Assembly (NCBI GenBank): GCA_027076405.1
Contig: JALTJN010000401.1
Span: 74,042 to 138,041, forward strand
Length of the DNA stretch: 64,000 nucleotides
Reading direction: 5' to 3'
Source of the DNA: Chromatiales bacterium
GTDB taxonomy: Bacteria > Pseudomonadota > Gammaproteobacteria > UBA6429
The notes under the pieces: model-generated
The model's database searches: none
The model's input: the letters and a program-made list of their open reading frames with translations, nothing else
What the model was told of the DNA's origin: nothing
Part shown: positions 27,725 to 38,394 of the stretch, piece by piece
Numbering within the stretch: position 1 is the first letter of the stretch
Layout: every line of letters starts with the position of its first letter
Made by a program: the position numbers and the translations under genes

Positions 27725-29590
27725 ATGGCTTTATTACAAATAAGTGAACCGGGACAATCAACTAATCCGCATGAACATCGTTTGGCTGCGGGAATTGATC
27801 TTGGAACAACAAATTCACTTATTGCATCAATTAAAAGCGGTTTAGCTGAAACGTTGCCGAATGAAAAGGGTGAAGACTCTTTGCCATCGGTTGTTCGTTA
27901 TACTGAAAATGAAATTATTGTAGGCAGCGATGCAAAATTAGCTGCTGCAGAAGACCCTTTAAATACAATAAGCTCGGTGAAACGTTATATGGGACGGGGG
28001 CTTGAAGATATAAAAGAGCTCGGTGGTCGTCGCCCTTATGAGTTTGTTGACAGCAAGGAAGCCGTACCCCGAATACATACGGTGGCCGGTGATGTGACCG
28101 CGGTAGAAGTTTCTGCCGAAATATTAAAAGCATTAAAGCAACGTGCCGAAGCTTCGCTGGGTGATAATTTAACCGGTGTCGTTATTACTGTTCCTGCTTA
28201 TTTTGATGATGCACAGCGTCAGGCAACTAAAGATGCCGGTAAGCTGGCTGGACTTAATGTCTTGCGTTTATTGAATGAACCTACCGCAGCAGCAGTGGCA
28301 TACGGTTTAGATAAAGAATCTGAAGGTGTTATCGCTGTTTATGATTTAGGTGGTGGTACCTTTGATATATCAATCTTACGCTTAAATAAAGGTGTTTTTG
28401 AAGTCCTGGCAACGGCAGGGGATACTGCCTTAGGTGGAGACGATTTTGATTACGCTATTGTTAAATGGATTATGAAGGAAGCAAATATTCAGGATGATAC
28501 CAGTCATCATCAAATGCGCCGTCTAATGCGTGATGCTTGTAGTGCAAAAGAAACATTATCAAATGCAAACGAAGCAGAAATAAATATTGAACTCGATGAT
28601 GGTTCATCGTGGAACGGTACTTTAACACTGGAAAAATTTAACCAGCTTATTGCTCCTTTAATTCAGAAAACATTATTGCCTTGTCGTCGTGCTTTACGAG
28701 ACGCAGATGTTGATGTTGCAGAAATACAATCGGTTGTTATGGTAGGTGGCTCAACACGCGTTCCTGATGTACGTAATAAAGTTGCAGATTTTTTTCAACA
28801 ACAACCGTTAACCGATATTAACCCGGATACAGTCGTTGCGATGGGTGCGGCAATACAGGCTGATGTTCTGGTGGGTAATAAACCCGATGGTGATTTATTA
28901 TTGCTGGATGTAATTCCTTTATCTCTTGGGCTGGAAACAATGGGTGGTCTGGTTGAGAAAGTAATTTCACGTAATACAACAATACCTGTTGCGCGTGCAC
29001 AGGACTTTACAACTTTTAAAGACGGTCAAACAGCCATGTCAATTCATGCTTTACAGGGTGAGCGTGAGTTAGTGAGTGATTGTCGCTCTCTAGGCCGTTT
29101 TGCCTTGCATGGGATACCGCCAATGGTTGCAGGCGCCGCCCGAATTCGAGTCACTTTTCAGGTCGATGCCGATGGTTTGTTATCGGTTACTGCGCGTGAA
29201 GAAACAACCGGTGTTGAAAGTGGTATTGAAGTTAAACCGTCATATGGTTTAACCGATAATGAAATTGAAACCATGTTGCGTGATTCAATCGAACATGCAG
29301 AAGATGATGTCACTGCCCGCATGTTACGTGAACAACAGGTAGAAGCAGATAGGGTATTAGAAGCACTCGAAGCGGCATTAGCTGATGATGGTGACTTATT
29401 AAATACTGAAGAACGTAAAGTCATTGATACTGCTGCGGCTAAATTGAAAGAAGTCAGCACAGGTAATGATTTACGTGTCATTAAAGATGGAATTGCTCAT
29501 CTGGATACCGTGGCAACAGAATTTGTTGCTCGCCGTATGGATGGCAATATAAAGAAGGCCTTAGCCGGCCATAATGTAGATGAATTTTAA
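27725..29590 (+). CDS. hscA: Fe-S protein chaperone HscA (Hsp70 type)
   Basis: Specialised Hsp70 that releases the cluster from IscU. 621 aa. ATPase motifs: [14 protein letters not shown] (phosphate 1), [14 protein letters not shown] (phosphate 2), [15 protein letters not shown] (connect) and [14 protein letters not shown]. The linker [15 protein letters not shown] precedes the substrate-binding domain. It follows hscB by 81 nt. Confidence 0.97.
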   Translation: MALLQISEPGQSTNPHEHRLAAGIDLGTTNSLIASIKSGLAETLPNEKGEDSLPSVVRYTENEIIVGSDAKLAAAEDPLNTISSVKRYMGRGLEDIKELGGRRPYEFVDSKEAVPRIHTVAGDVTAVEVSAEILKALKQRAEASLGDNLTGVVITVPAYFDDAQRQATKDAGKLAGLNVLRLLNEPTAAAVAYGLDKESEGVIAVYDLGGGTFDISILRLNKGVFEVLATAGDTALGGDDFDYAIVKWIMKEANIQDDTSHHQMRRLMRDACSAKETLSNANEAEINIELDDGSSWNGTLTLEKFNQLIAPLIQKTLLPCRRALRDADVDVAEIQSVVMVGGSTRVPDVRNKVADFFQQQPLTDINPDTVVAMGAAIQADVLVGNKPDGDLLLLDVIPLSLGLETMGGLVEKVISRNTTIPVARAQDFTTFKDGQTAMSIHALQGERELVSDCRSLGRFALHGIPPMVAGAARIRVTFQVDADGLLSVTAREETTGVESGIEVKPSYGLTDNEIETMLRDSIEHAEDDVTARMLREQQVEADRVLEALEAALADDGDLLNTEERKVIDTAAAKLKEVSTGNDLRVIKDGIAHLDTVATEFVARRMDGNIKKALAGHNVDEF

Positions 29591-29607
29591 CCAAAGACTG
29601 TAAAATT

Positions 29608-29946
29608 ATGACTAAACTAATTATTCTCCCTCATGAAGAACTTTGTCCAGACGGTGCAATGCTTGAAGTAGAACCGGGTGTTACCATTTGTGATGCCATG
29701 CTTGATAATGATATTCACATTGAACATTCGTGTGAAAAATCCTGTGCCTGTACCACCTGTCATGTTTATGTTCGTGAAGGCTTTGATGATTTGGAAGAAT
29801 CTTCAGAGCTGGAAGATGACTTACTGGATAAAGCCTGGGGTTTAGAGCCTGATTCTCGATTAAGTTGTCAGGCACATGTAGCTGATAAAGATTTGGTAGT
29901 TGAAATTCCAAAATATACCATCAATATGGTATCTGAAAATCATTAA
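29608..29946 (+). CDS. fdx: [2Fe-2S] ferredoxin of the ISC system
   Basis: Electron donor for cluster assembly. 112 aa. Cluster ligands C42, C48, C51 and C87 are spaced as in the E. coli adrenodoxin-type Fdx (CEKSCACTTCHVYV and LSCQAHV). Acidic patch DDLEESSELEDD, typical of its partner-binding helix. Between hscA and iscX with short gaps. Confidence 0.97.
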   Translation: MTKLIILPHEELCPDGAMLEVEPGVTICDAMLDNDIHIEHSCEKSCACTTCHVYVREGFDDLEESSELEDDLLDKAWGLEPDSRLSCQAHVADKDLVVEIPKYTINMVSENH

Positions 29947-29961
29947 TTATGAGGTATTAAT

Positions 29962-30162
29962 ATGTCTCTAAAATGGACGGACAGTTTAGATATTGCCATT
30001 GAACTGGATGAAGCTCATCCAGACGTCGATCCTCAGTGGGTTCGATTTACAGATTTACATGAATGGGTCTGTAAATTAGAAGCTTTTGGTGATGAACCGG
30101 AGAACTCAGGTGAAAAAATTCTTGAAGCCATTCAGATGGCATGGATTGATGAAAAAGACTAA
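29962..30162 (+). CDS. iscX: Fe-S assembly adaptor protein IscX
   Basis: 66-aa acidic protein that binds IscS and modulates iron/sulfur delivery. It matches the family across its length (MSLKWTDSLDIAIELDEAHP; PQWVRFTDLHEWV; ILEAIQMAWIDE). RBS GAGG lies 9 nt upstream. Last gene of the isc operon. Confidence 0.96.
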   Translation: MSLKWTDSLDIAIELDEAHPDVDPQWVRFTDLHEWVCKLEAFGDEPENSGEKILEAIQMAWIDEKD

Positions 30163-30181
30163 ATAAGTCAAAAAAGCCAAT

Positions 30182-30325
30182 TTCTAAGTGTAAAGAACAC
30201 AAAGTGCATCAGAATTTTAAAATTAAAACAGTGGATACACTGGGAAGGTAGACTATTTTTAACGACTTAAAATGTTGATCTTGCCATTCTTTGTGTCCAG
30301 TGTGCCCTTAGCGGCCTATTTTCGA
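30182..30325. repeat. degenerate inverted repeat downstream of iscX
   Basis: The left part (about 30185-30205, AAGTGTAAAGAACACAAAG) and the right part (about 30289-30316, CTTTGTGTCCAGTGTGCCCT) form an imperfect long inverted repeat. The sequence theme GGACACAAAGAAT is shared with the suhB-trmJ element at 22395-22549. No gene is found in the 323-nt gap iscX-ndk. Confidence 0.5.
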
Positions 30326-30415
30326 AGTTAGCACGTAATATCCCCAAAAATAGCGGAGTTTTGATTGCTTGAAACTTCACCAGACGATAAAATTAACCCC
30401 TCAAAGTTTGAGACG

Positions 30416-30441
30416 TAAACCCGCGTATTTCCGCGGGTTTA
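30416..30441 (+). terminator. strong hairpin 45 nt upstream of ndk
   Basis: Perfect 10-bp stem TAAACCCGCG/CGCGGGTTTA with a 6-nt loop, followed by TGCTATTTTG. Probably ends the isc transcript. The T-run is interrupted, so it could also be an ndk leader hairpin. Confidence 0.65.
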
Positions 30442-30485
30442 TGCTATTTTGTAACCTTAAAAGATCGAATTTACCGGAGTAATAA

Positions 30486-30917
30486 ATGTCCCTAGAACGT
30501 ACCATTTCTATTATTAAACCTGATGCCGTGGCTAAAAATGTCATTGGTGAAATATATAGCCGTTTTGAAAAAGCAGGTTTGAAAATTATTGCAGCTAAAA
30601 TGATGCAGTTAAGCGAAGAAAAAGCCGGTGAATTCTACGCAGTACACAAAGAACGTCCATTTTATGGTGAGCTGGTTGCCTTTATGACATCTGGCCCGGT
30701 TATGGTGCAAATTCTGGAAGGCGAAGATGCCATTGCTAAAAACCGTGAAGTGATGGGCGCAACAAATCCGAAAGAAGCGGCAGCAGGAACGATTCGTGCA
30801 GATTTTGCCGAATCAATTGATGAAAATGCCGTGCACGGTTCAGACGGTCCGGATACTGCTAAAGCTGAAATGGCATTCTTCTTTTCTGAAGATGAAATTT
30901 GTCCACGTTTACGTTAA
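30486..30917 (+). CDS. ndk: nucleoside diphosphate kinase
   Basis: Equilibrates NTP pools by a phospho-His intermediate. 143 aa, normal. Motifs: [34 protein letters not shown] and the active-site [15 protein letters not shown] (His about 117). Well-formed RBS (CCGGAG). Precedes rlmN by 22 nt, the classical order. Confidence 0.98.
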   Translation: MSLERTISIIKPDAVAKNVIGEIYSRFEKAGLKIIAAKMMQLSEEKAGEFYAVHKERPFYGELVAFMTSGPVMVQILEGEDAIAKNREVMGATNPKEAAAGTIRADFAESIDENAVHGSDGPDTAKAEMAFFFSEDEICPRLR

Positions 30918-30939
30918 TTGGATTTAAAATTAAATTCTA

Positions 30940-32067
30940 ATGGAAGTTAAATTGCAACAGCGCGAAAAGGTCAACCTGCTGAATTTTGATCGGCAGGGGC
31001 TTGAAAACTATTTCACCGAGATAGGCGAAAAGCCTTTTCGTGCTGCGCAAGTATTAAAATGGATTTACCAGTTTGGTGTTGATGACTTTAATGATATGAA
31101 TAATCTGAGTAAGTCATTACGTGAAAAATTATCTCTGGAAGCCGAAATCAAGTTCCCTGAAATTGTCACTGAACAACATTCAGATGATGGCACTATTAAA
31201 TGGCTATTGCGTCTTGACAGTGGTAATAGTATTGAAACCGTTTTTATTCCTGAAAACGATCGCGGTACATTATGCATCTCTTCTCAGGTTGGTTGTGCAC
31301 TTGAATGCAGTTTTTGCTCAACTGCACAGCAGGGCTTCAATCGAAACTTAACAACAGCAGAAATTATTTCACAGGTTGTCATCGCAAACCGTGCACTTAA
31401 ATGTATACCCCGCAATGAACGGGTTGTTTCAAATATTGTATTAATGGGCATGGGTGAGCCATTACTTAATTTTGATAATGTTGTCGCAGCAACCAATATT
31501 ATGCTTGAAGATAATGCCTATGGCCTATCTAAACGACGTGTTACTTTAAGTACTTCAGGTGTGATTCCTGCATTAAAACGCTTAAAAGAAGTTACCGATA
31601 TCAGTCTTGCTCTCTCATTACATGCCCCTAACGATGAGTTACGTAATGAATTAGTTCCTATTAATCAAAAATATCCAATTAAGGACTTACTTGAAGCGTG
31701 TAAGTATTACATCGAAGGTGAAACGAAACGTAAAGTGACTGTTGAATACGTTTTATTAGATGGTGTTAATGATAAGCCTGAACATGCACGACAATTAGTA
31801 AAATTGCTAAAGAACTTCCCATGCAAGATCAATCTTATCCCCTTTAATCCATTTCCAAATAGTGGTTATGCAACATCTTCTGATGAGGCAATCGAGCGTT
31901 TTAGAAATATTGTTGTTAAAGGCGGTTTGTTGACAACAACACGTAAAACGCGTGGTGAAGATATTGATGCAGCATGCGGTCAATTAGCAGGAAAAGTTCT
32001 GGATAAAACAAAGCGAACAGCACGCCGCGAGGCAAAAGAAGAGATCTCGTCAGGGAGAACCATATGA
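30940..32067 (+). CDS. rlmN: dual-specificity 23S rRNA/tRNA adenine-C2-methyltransferase RlmN
   Basis: Radical SAM enzyme methylating A2503 of 23S rRNA and A37 of some tRNAs. 375 aa. The CxxxCxxC cluster is at C119, C123, C126 (CALECSFC), [14 protein letters not shown] follows, and the C-terminal catalytic Cys is in [10 protein letters not shown]. The stop overlaps the start of pilF (ATGA), indicating coupling. Confidence 0.97.
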   Translation: MEVKLQQREKVNLLNFDRQGLENYFTEIGEKPFRAAQVLKWIYQFGVDDFNDMNNLSKSLREKLSLEAEIKFPEIVTEQHSDDGTIKWLLRLDSGNSIETVFIPENDRGTLCISSQVGCALECSFCSTAQQGFNRNLTTAEIISQVVIANRALKCIPRNERVVSNIVLMGMGEPLLNFDNVVAATNIMLEDNAYGLSKRRVTLSTSGVIPALKRLKEVTDISLALSLHAPNDELRNELVPINQKYPIKDLLEACKYYIEGETKRKVTVEYVLLDGVNDKPEHARQLVKLLKNFPCKINLIPFNPFPNSGYATSSDEAIERFRNIVVKGGLLTTTRKTRGEDIDAACGQLAGKVLDKTKRTARREAKEEISSGRTI

Positions 32068-32819
32068 GAAACATGTTCCATATTTCGGCCTTAATATTTT
32101 TACTGGCTCTTTCCGGTTGTGCCTCAAAAACAGAGCGTGTCGGGTTTGATGCTAAAAAAGCCTCGGCTGCCAATACTGAACTCGGTGGTGCTTATTTATC
32201 GCGCGGTAAATATAAAGTTGCGATGAATAAACTTAAAAAAGCACTGGAGTTTGATGATGAAAATGCAACTGCTCATCATTACATGGCAGAACTTTACCGG
32301 CGTTTAAAAGAAAACTCATTGGCAGATAGTCATTATAAAGCCGCGCTTGAGTTGGACGGTGAAAACTCTTCGCTTAAAAATAATTATGGAATATTTTTAT
32401 GCGGTACCGGATCTTACTCTGAAGGTTTAAAATTATTTAATGAGGTTCTTTTAGACCCATTATATAGCGACAAGGGGAAGGCATATGAAAATATGGGCTT
32501 GTGCGCAGAGAAAGAAGGAAATATTCGGCATGCAGAAAAATATTATGAGTCTGCTTTAAAGTTTAATCTTAATTTACCTTCAGCATTATTAGGTCTTGCT
32601 CAAATTAAATTTGATAAAAGAGATATAAAGACATCGACACTTTATTTAGAACAATATAATAAAATTTCACGTCCATCTTCACAAAGTTTATGGTTAGAGC
32701 TTTTGCTGGCACGTAAAAAAGGTTTTAAAGGTAAAGTTGGAACGCTGGCATTAAAATTAAAACAATATTTCCCAAATTCGAGAGAAGTGAAGCTCTTGAA
32801 AAAATTAAAGTTACGTTAA
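32064..32819 (+). CDS. pilF: type IV pilus biogenesis/stability lipoprotein PilF (PilW)
   Basis: Outer-membrane pilotin for the PilQ secretin. 251 aa. Lipobox LSGC ends at Cys19, followed by TPR repeats from about residue 35 to 220 ([58 protein letters not shown]). Its position after rlmN is conserved in Pseudomonas-like genomes. In many relatives rodZ and ispG follow; here hisS follows directly. Confidence 0.92.
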   Translation: MRNMFHISALIFLLALSGCASKTERVGFDAKKASAANTELGGAYLSRGKYKVAMNKLKKALEFDDENATAHHYMAELYRRLKENSLADSHYKAALELDGENSSLKNNYGIFLCGTGSYSEGLKLFNEVLLDPLYSDKGKAYENMGLCAEKEGNIRHAEKYYESALKFNLNLPSALLGLAQIKFDKRDIKTSTLYLEQYNKISRPSSQSLWLELLLARKKGFKGKVGTLALKLKQYFPNSREVKLLKKLKLR

Positions 32820-32849
32820 AAAATAATAATAGAGTGAAAATATAAAACT

Positions 32850-34121
32850 GTGGCTAAGTTAATACAAGCAATTCGGGGCATGAATGATATCTTGCCGGAA
32901 CAAACGCCTTACTGGCAGTATGTCGAATCAACTTTTCGAAAGCTCATGCAATCTTATGGCTATCAGGAAATCAGAATGCCGATTGTTGAGAGTACGGCAT
33001 TATTTAAACGTTCGATTGGTGAAGTTACCGATATTGTTGAAAAGGAAATGTATACCTTTGAAGATCGTAATGGAGACAGTTTAACATTACGCCCGGAAGG
33101 AACAGCATGTTGTGTTAGAGCGACTATGCAACATGGCTTGTTACATAATCAAATTCAACGTTTGTGGTATACCGGACCGATGTTTCGGCATGAACGTCCA
33201 CAAAAAGGCCGTTATCGACAGTTTCATCAGTTTGGCGTGGAAACATTTGGTTTGTCAGGGCCGGACATTGATGCAGAATTAATTTTAATGTCACATCGGT
33301 TATGGAAAAATCTTGGCATGAGTGATGATGTGACACTTGAATTAAATTCATTGGGTTCATCTGAAGCTCGTCAGCAATATCGTGAAGTGCTGGTGAAATA
33401 TTTTGAATCTCATCAGGATAAACTCGATGAGGACAGTCAGCGCCGATTACACTCAAACCCATTACGCATACTGGATAGTAAAAATCCGGCTATGCAACTG
33501 TTAAACGAGAATGCACCCAAGTTAATTGATCATCTTGATGAAGAATCAAAACAGGATTTTAATCTTTTATGCAGTACGCTTGATGAAGCCGGTGTCAGTT
33601 ATAAAATTAATCCTCGTTTAGTTCGTGGATTAGATTATTACAGTAAAACAGTATTTGAATGGGTTACCGATAAATTGGGCGCACAGGGTACCGTTTGTGC
33701 CGGTGGGCGTTTCGATGGTCTGGTTGAACAACTAGGTGGTAAGTCAACACCCGCAATAGGATTTGCTTTAGGCATTGAACGTCTAATCGAATTATTGGAG
33801 ATCCCAGAAGATATTCAACGTAAGAATAACTTAAATGTTTATTTTGTTCTTGCTGGTGAGAAAGCCTCGGCAAAAGGAATGCCATTGTCAGAAAAATGGC
33901 GTAATGAAATTCCTATGTTAAAACTGCAAGTAAATTGTGGTGGTGGCAGCATTAAGAGTCAGATGAAAAAAGCAGATAAAAGTGGAGCTACTCTGGCTTT
34001 TATTCTTGGTGATGATGAGCTGGAAAAAAATGTAGTAACAGTTAAATTTTTGCGCGAAAAGAAAGAGCAAGAAGTGGTTGAGCTTGATCAGGTTGCTGAA
34101 TATTTAAAAAATAAACTATAA
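32850..34121 (+). CDS. hisS: histidyl-tRNA synthetase
   Basis: Class II aminoacyl-tRNA synthetase charging tRNA-His. 423 aa, starting at GTG 32850. Motif 2 region [20 protein letters not shown]. His-specific motifs [15 protein letters not shown] and [14 protein letters not shown]; motif 3 [17 protein letters not shown]-terminal anticodon-binding domain about 325-423. No clear Shine-Dalgarno in front of the GTG; a gap of 30 nt from pilF. Confidence 0.97.
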   Translation: MAKLIQAIRGMNDILPEQTPYWQYVESTFRKLMQSYGYQEIRMPIVESTALFKRSIGEVTDIVEKEMYTFEDRNGDSLTLRPEGTACCVRATMQHGLLHNQIQRLWYTGPMFRHERPQKGRYRQFHQFGVETFGLSGPDIDAELILMSHRLWKNLGMSDDVTLELNSLGSSEARQQYREVLVKYFESHQDKLDEDSQRRLHSNPLRILDSKNPAMQLLNENAPKLIDHLDEESKQDFNLLCSTLDEAGVSYKINPRLVRGLDYYSKTVFEWVTDKLGAQGTVCAGGRFDGLVEQLGGKSTPAIGFALGIERLIELLEIPEDIQRKNNLNVYFVLAGEKASAKGMPLSEKWRNEIPMLKLQVNCGGGSIKSQMKKADKSGATLAFILGDDELEKNVVTVKFLREKKEQEVVELDQVAEYLKNKL

Positions 34122-34147
34122 ATTACTGGATTAGATTGGAGTTAAAA

Positions 34148-34783
34148 GTGGACGTTTATAATACTGAAGAAGAACAGGTTCAGGCAATAAAACAGTGGTG
34201 GAAAGAAAATGCCGTATCACTAATAGCAGGTATTGTTATCGGTGTTGCTGTTTTAGCAGGTTATAAATACTGGACTGATAACAAAATAAGTCAGGCTCAA
34301 CAAGCTTCTGTTTTATACAGCGAGATTTTATCGGTAAAAGGCGATAAATCAAAAAATGTTGAAATTTTAAAGAATGATTATTCAGGCACCCCTTATGCTG
34401 CTTTATCTGCATTACTTGCAGCTAAAGAAAATCTGCTGGCAAATGAGCTTGATAAAGCTGTTTCTCAGCTGCAATGGGTATTAGAGAATAATAGTGATGA
34501 AGGTATTGAACATATTGCGAGACAGCGTTTAGCAAGATTGTATTTGACGCAAGATAAAGTTGAAGAGGCAGAATCTTTAATTAAAGGTGTAAAAGAAAAA
34601 GCATATACTGCTACTTATAATGAAATTCATGGTGATATTTATGCTGCCAAAAAACTTATCGTGCAGGCAAAAGAGAGTTATAAAACAGCTCTGTCTGCGT
34701 TAGCACGTGGTGATCGTCGATATGAAATTATTAAAATGAAGTTAGACGATTTAACTCAGGAAAATAAGGTTAGCGCAAAGTGA
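34148..34783 (+). CDS. yfgM: YfgM family protein (SecYEG-associated periplasmic TPR protein)
   Basis: Membrane-anchored ancillary factor of the Sec translocon. 211 aa from GTG 34148, which has GGAG at a 6-nt spacing; the in-frame TTG 34136 overlaps that RBS and is rejected. N-terminal EEEQVQAIKQWWKENA motif, one TM (about 22-40), then TPR-like helices in the periplasm. The stop overlaps the bamB start by 4 nt (GTGA). Confidence 0.94.
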   Translation: MDVYNTEEEQVQAIKQWWKENAVSLIAGIVIGVAVLAGYKYWTDNKISQAQQASVLYSEILSVKGDKSKNVEILKNDYSGTPYAALSALLAAKENLLANELDKAVSQLQWVLENNSDEGIEHIARQRLARLYLTQDKVEEAESLIKGVKEKAYTATYNEIHGDIYAAKKLIVQAKESYKTALSALARGDRRYEIIKMKLDDLTQENKVSAK

Positions 34784-35982
34784 AATTTATTTCAGTAGTT
34801 GTATTATTTCTGGTTTTAGCGGGTTGTAGCAGTTCTCCTTCACCTGTTTTGCCGCCAGCCGGACTTACTCCGCTTGATAATAAAATTAATATCTCCAGAG
34901 TGTGGAAGTTTACAGCAGGAGAAGGGGTTAGTGATTTTTATCTAAAACTTAAGCCGGTATTTAATAAAAACACAGGTTATGTGATCGATTATAAAGGGCA
35001 TCTGATTGCTTTTAATCTTGTGACTGGAAAATTGCTCTGGGAACAAGAGTTAAATTTGCCCGTGTCAGGCGGCTTAACTTTTGATCATGGCACATTATAT
35101 TTTGCTACCAGTAAAGGTGAGGTTGTTGCCTTTAATCTTAGCTCAAAAAAAGAACGCTGGCGCAGTCAGTTAAGTAGTGAGATTTTATCCCGTACTGCAA
35201 TTTCAAATGGCTTTGTCATAGTAAAAACGATTGATGGTCGTGTTTATGGCTTAAATGCAGATACTGGTAGTCAGGTCTGGGTTTATGACAGAACCGTTCC
35301 TCGATTAACCTTACGTGGTAATAGCTCACCAATTATCAATAATGACATGGTGATCGTTGCTTCAGACAGCGGAAAAGTTTCGGCGCTAACATTAAAAAGT
35401 GGCAAGTTATTATGGGAAACAACCGTTTCTATTCCAAAAGGTAGAAATCAACTGGAACGTGTAGTTGATATGGATGTTGATCCTGTTGTCGTCGAAGATG
35501 TTGTTTATGTAGCAGGTTATCAGGGGCGTGTTGCTGCTATTAAAATGGGATCAGGACAGTTAATATGGGCCCGTGATTTTTCATCATACTCGGGTCTTTA
35601 CGTCGATGCATACCGTGTTTACATTACCGATGCAGCAGGGCAGGTTTGGGCATTAAATCGTTATAATGGTTCGACACTGTGGCGCCAGGACAAATTACTT
35701 CGTCGGCAGTTAACTGCACCGGAAACTGATAAGCAATATGTTGTTGTTGGCGATTTCGACGGTTATTTGCATTGGTTAAACCGTGAAGATGGAAAAATTA
35801 TTGCAAGAAAACAGATTAATAAAAGTGATGTCATCTTGCCTGATGATGATTCTGAACAGGAAACAGATTTAACCTTTAGTAAATGGAATAATATTTTAGT
35901 CAAACCGATTAAGGTGAATGATCTTTTGCTTTCAATGGATCGTGTTGGCCATCTTGAAGCGTTTAAAATTGAGAAAAACTAA
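34780..35982 (+). CDS. bamB: outer membrane assembly lipoprotein BamB
   Basis: Beta-propeller lipoprotein of the BAM complex. 400 aa, GTG start overlapping the yfgM stop. Lipobox LAGC with Cys16. PQQ-like propeller blades recur as GKLLWEQELN, KKERWRSQLSS, GSQVWVYDRT, GKLLWETTVSIPKGRNQLERV, GQLIWARDFSSYSGL and GSTLWRQD. der follows 7 nt later. Confidence 0.96.
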   Translation: MKFISVVVLFLVLAGCSSSPSPVLPPAGLTPLDNKINISRVWKFTAGEGVSDFYLKLKPVFNKNTGYVIDYKGHLIAFNLVTGKLLWEQELNLPVSGGLTFDHGTLYFATSKGEVVAFNLSSKKERWRSQLSSEILSRTAISNGFVIVKTIDGRVYGLNADTGSQVWVYDRTVPRLTLRGNSSPIINNDMVIVASDSGKVSALTLKSGKLLWETTVSIPKGRNQLERVVDMDVDPVVVEDVVYVAGYQGRVAAIKMGSGQLIWARDFSSYSGLYVDAYRVYITDAAGQVWALNRYNGSTLWRQDKLLRRQLTAPETDKQYVVVGDFDGYLHWLNREDGKIIARKQINKSDVILPDDDSEQETDLTFSKWNNILVKPIKVNDLLLSMDRVGHLEAFKIEKN

Positions 35983-35988
35983 CCACCC

Positions 35989-37374
35989 ATGAAACCTGTA
36001 ATTGCATTAGTTGGTCGTCCCAATGTAGGGAAATCAACATTATTTAATCGTCTGACACGATCTCGTGACGCCCTTGTTGTTGATCAGCCGGGCATGACGC
36101 GAGACAGAAAGTACGGTGATGGCAAGTTAGGTGAAATTCCTTATATCGTGATCGATACCGGTGGCTTAAGTGGTGAAGTAGAAGGGCTGGACGGTTTGAT
36201 GGCGGCTCAGTCATGGTTAGCCGTTGAAGAAGCAAATATTATTTTGTTTATGACGGATGCACATGATGGCTTAACCGCAATGGATCAGGAAATTGCAAAG
36301 CGTCTTCGTAATACCGGTAAAACCATTATACTTGTTGTGAATAAGATTGATGGCCTTCATGCTGAAGTTGTCACAGCTGAATTTTTCGCATTAGGTTTGG
36401 GTGAACCACAAGCGATTGCTGCATCACAAGGTCGAGGTGTAACGGCATTGATCGAATCTGCTCTTGCAGAAATTCCGGAAGCAAAAGATGAGTTTGGTGT
36501 TGTTGCCGGAATTAAAATTGCGATTGTTGGCAGGCCTAATGTTGGTAAATCAACTTTAGTAAATCGTATTTTGGGTGAAGAGCGTGTGGTTGCTTATGAT
36601 ATGCCAGGCACAACGCGAGACAGTATTTATCTTCCGTTTGAACGTGACGGACAACAATACACGATCATTGATACTGCGGGTGTAAGAAAGCGCGGTAAAG
36701 TACATGAAGTTGCAGAAAAATACAGCGTGATAAAAGCATTGCAGGCAATACAAGATGCCAATGTTGTTATTATGGTTTTAGATGCACAAGATACTATTAG
36801 TGAGCAGGATGTAACCTTATTGGGTTACATTATGGATGCCGGACGTGCTTTAGTTATTTCCATTAATAAATGGGATGGACTGGATGAAGAGCAAAAAGAA
36901 AAAATCAAAACAGAACTTGATTATAAATTACCTTTTTTAAGTTTTGCCAAGAAAAAATATATTTCTGCATTACATGGAACAGGGGTCGGGGATTTATTTG
37001 GTTATGTACAAACAGCCTATAATTCTGCCATGGCAGAGTTCTCAACACCAAAATTAACCAAACTACTGGAATATTTAGTACAGCAACATCAACCGCCTAT
37101 TGTACATGGTCATCGCATTAAACTTCGCTATGCACATCAAGGCGGAAAGAACCCACCGATTATTGTTATTCATGGTAATAAAACAGACGATGTTCCTGCG
37201 AGTTATAAACGTTATCTGTTTAATGCTTTTCTAAAACGTTTAAATTTGCACGGCACACCGATTCGGATTGAATTTAAAACGGGTGATAATCCGTATAAAG
37301 ACAGAAAGAATAAAAATAATCTAACCCGACGTCAGCAAGCTAAACGTCGTCGTATGATGCGGCATGTAAAATAA
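35989..37374 (+). CDS. der: ribosome biogenesis GTPase Der (EngA)
   Basis: Double-GTPase needed for 50S maturation. 461 aa. First G domain: [25 protein letters not shown]. Second G domain from about residue 178: [31 protein letters not shown]-terminal KH-like domain about 355-440 and a basic tail. End of the ndk-der cluster, followed after 9 nt by a convergent gene. Confidence 0.98.
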   Translation: MKPVIALVGRPNVGKSTLFNRLTRSRDALVVDQPGMTRDRKYGDGKLGEIPYIVIDTGGLSGEVEGLDGLMAAQSWLAVEEANIILFMTDAHDGLTAMDQEIAKRLRNTGKTIILVVNKIDGLHAEVVTAEFFALGLGEPQAIAASQGRGVTALIESALAEIPEAKDEFGVVAGIKIAIVGRPNVGKSTLVNRILGEERVVAYDMPGTTRDSIYLPFERDGQQYTIIDTAGVRKRGKVHEVAEKYSVIKALQAIQDANVVIMVLDAQDTISEQDVTLLGYIMDAGRALVISINKWDGLDEEQKEKIKTELDYKLPFLSFAKKKYISALHGTGVGDLFGYVQTAYNSAMAEFSTPKLTKLLEYLVQQHQPPIVHGHRIKLRYAHQGGKNPPIIVIHGNKTDDVPASYKRYLFNAFLKRLNLHGTPIRIEFKTGDNPYKDRKNKNNLTRRQQAKRRRMMRHVK

Positions 37375-37383
37375 TACTATGCG

Positions 37384-38187
37384 TTAGCATTTGTCGGGTA
37401 AAAGAGCGGTTGTTTTTCCACTCAGATAATATGCAAATAGTCCCAACCATTCTTTTATTGCAGTTTTAAATACAGCCAAATTATTCGCCAAATCAAAATT
37501 AATTATTACAACGTTATCTTTGTTTGTTTGGTGATCAACCGGATAAGGAATCACTGGCCAGCCTGCTTTACAAAATATACCAACGGAACGGGGCAGGTGC
37601 CAGGCTGTCGTAATAAGAAGCCATTTTTCATTTTGTTTCGGTTTAACTAATTGCTGACTAAAAATGACATTTTCATAGGTATTTCGTGATTCACGTTCAA
37701 ACTGAATTCTTTGTATATCAAAACCTTGTTGTGTAAATAAATCTTTAGCAACATCTGCTGCTTTAAATTTCTGTTTTGTCAAACTGCCTGTCCCGCCGGT
37801 AAATATCAGTTTAGCGTTAGGATATCGCTTTGCGAGCAAGAGAAAAGTTAAATCTCTTTCTGCAGCTGAACCAAGTTCAATCTGTTGCCAAACATGTGAA
37901 AGCTCTGCATTTTCTGCACCACTTAATACAATAATGCCATCAATTTTATCGGATAAAACAGGGTTTGTTTGAAAGCGGGACTCAAGCGGTGACAATAACC
38001 AGCTTCCAAGTGGAAACAGGGAAATAATAATTAATAGCATAGTGGCTGCGGTGAGAATGTTTTTCGCGTGTTTTTCTTTGCCAACATAAAGCAAAACAAG
38101 ACTTAAAATTATAAGAATTAAAAACAGACTATCAGGAGAAATCAGTAGCCAGATTATTTTTGAAAAATAGAAAAACAGGGAGTCCAT
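37384..38187 (-). CDS. YdcF/ElyC-like DUF218 membrane protein
   Basis: 267 aa with two N-terminal TM helices (about 12-33 and 40-62) and a DUF218 domain: GIIVLSGAENAEL, AKLIFTGGTGSL, FERESRNTYENVIFSQQL and ITTAWHLPRSVGIF. E. coli ElyC, a member with this topology, affects envelope integrity and the lipid carrier pool; that role here is inference. ATG lies 3 nt after the stop of the upstream tiny gene without its own RBS, so translation is probably coupled. Last gene of the xseA-M23-tiny gene-ydcF-like operon. Confidence 0.85.
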   Translation of the reverse strand: MDSLFFYFSKIIWLLISPDSLFLILIILSLVLLYVGKEKHAKNILTAATMLLIIISLFPLGSWLLSPLESRFQTNPVLSDKIDGIIVLSGAENAELSHVWQQIELGSAAERDLTFLLLAKRYPNAKLIFTGGTGSLTKQKFKAADVAKDLFTQQGFDIQRIQFERESRNTYENVIFSQQLVKPKQNEKWLLITTAWHLPRSVGIFCKAGWPVIPYPVDHQTNKDNVVIINFDLANNLAVFKTAIKEWLGLFAYYLSGKTTALLPDKC

Positions 38188-38190
38188 AAA

Positions 38191-38394
38191 TTAATTGTGT
38201 TTCACTTTTATGAGAGAATTTTTCCAGTCCGGATTGGCAGCAGCTTGTTGAAGTTTGATTCGTGAGCCTACTTCATTTTCATACCAGCCATCACTATATT
38301 CAAGTGGTTCAACACTATAGCCCCACCATGCACCATCTGCATCTTGTGCTTTCCACTTCACCCAGTCGGGCAGGGGCTTATTTTTTTGTGGCAT
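38191..38394 (-). CDS. small Trp-rich protein, function unknown
   Basis: 67 aa with many aromatic residues (DWVKWKAQDADGAWWGYS, DGWYENEVGSR). No signal or TM. It overlaps the 3' end of the M23 peptidase gene by 17 nt and its stop is 3 nt from the next ATG, so it sits within a tight operon, which argues that it is real. I do not recognise a characterised family. Confidence 0.7.
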   Translation of the reverse strand: MPQKNKPLPDWVKWKAQDADGAWWGYSVEPLEYSDGWYENEVGSRIKLQQAAANPDWKNSLIKVKHN

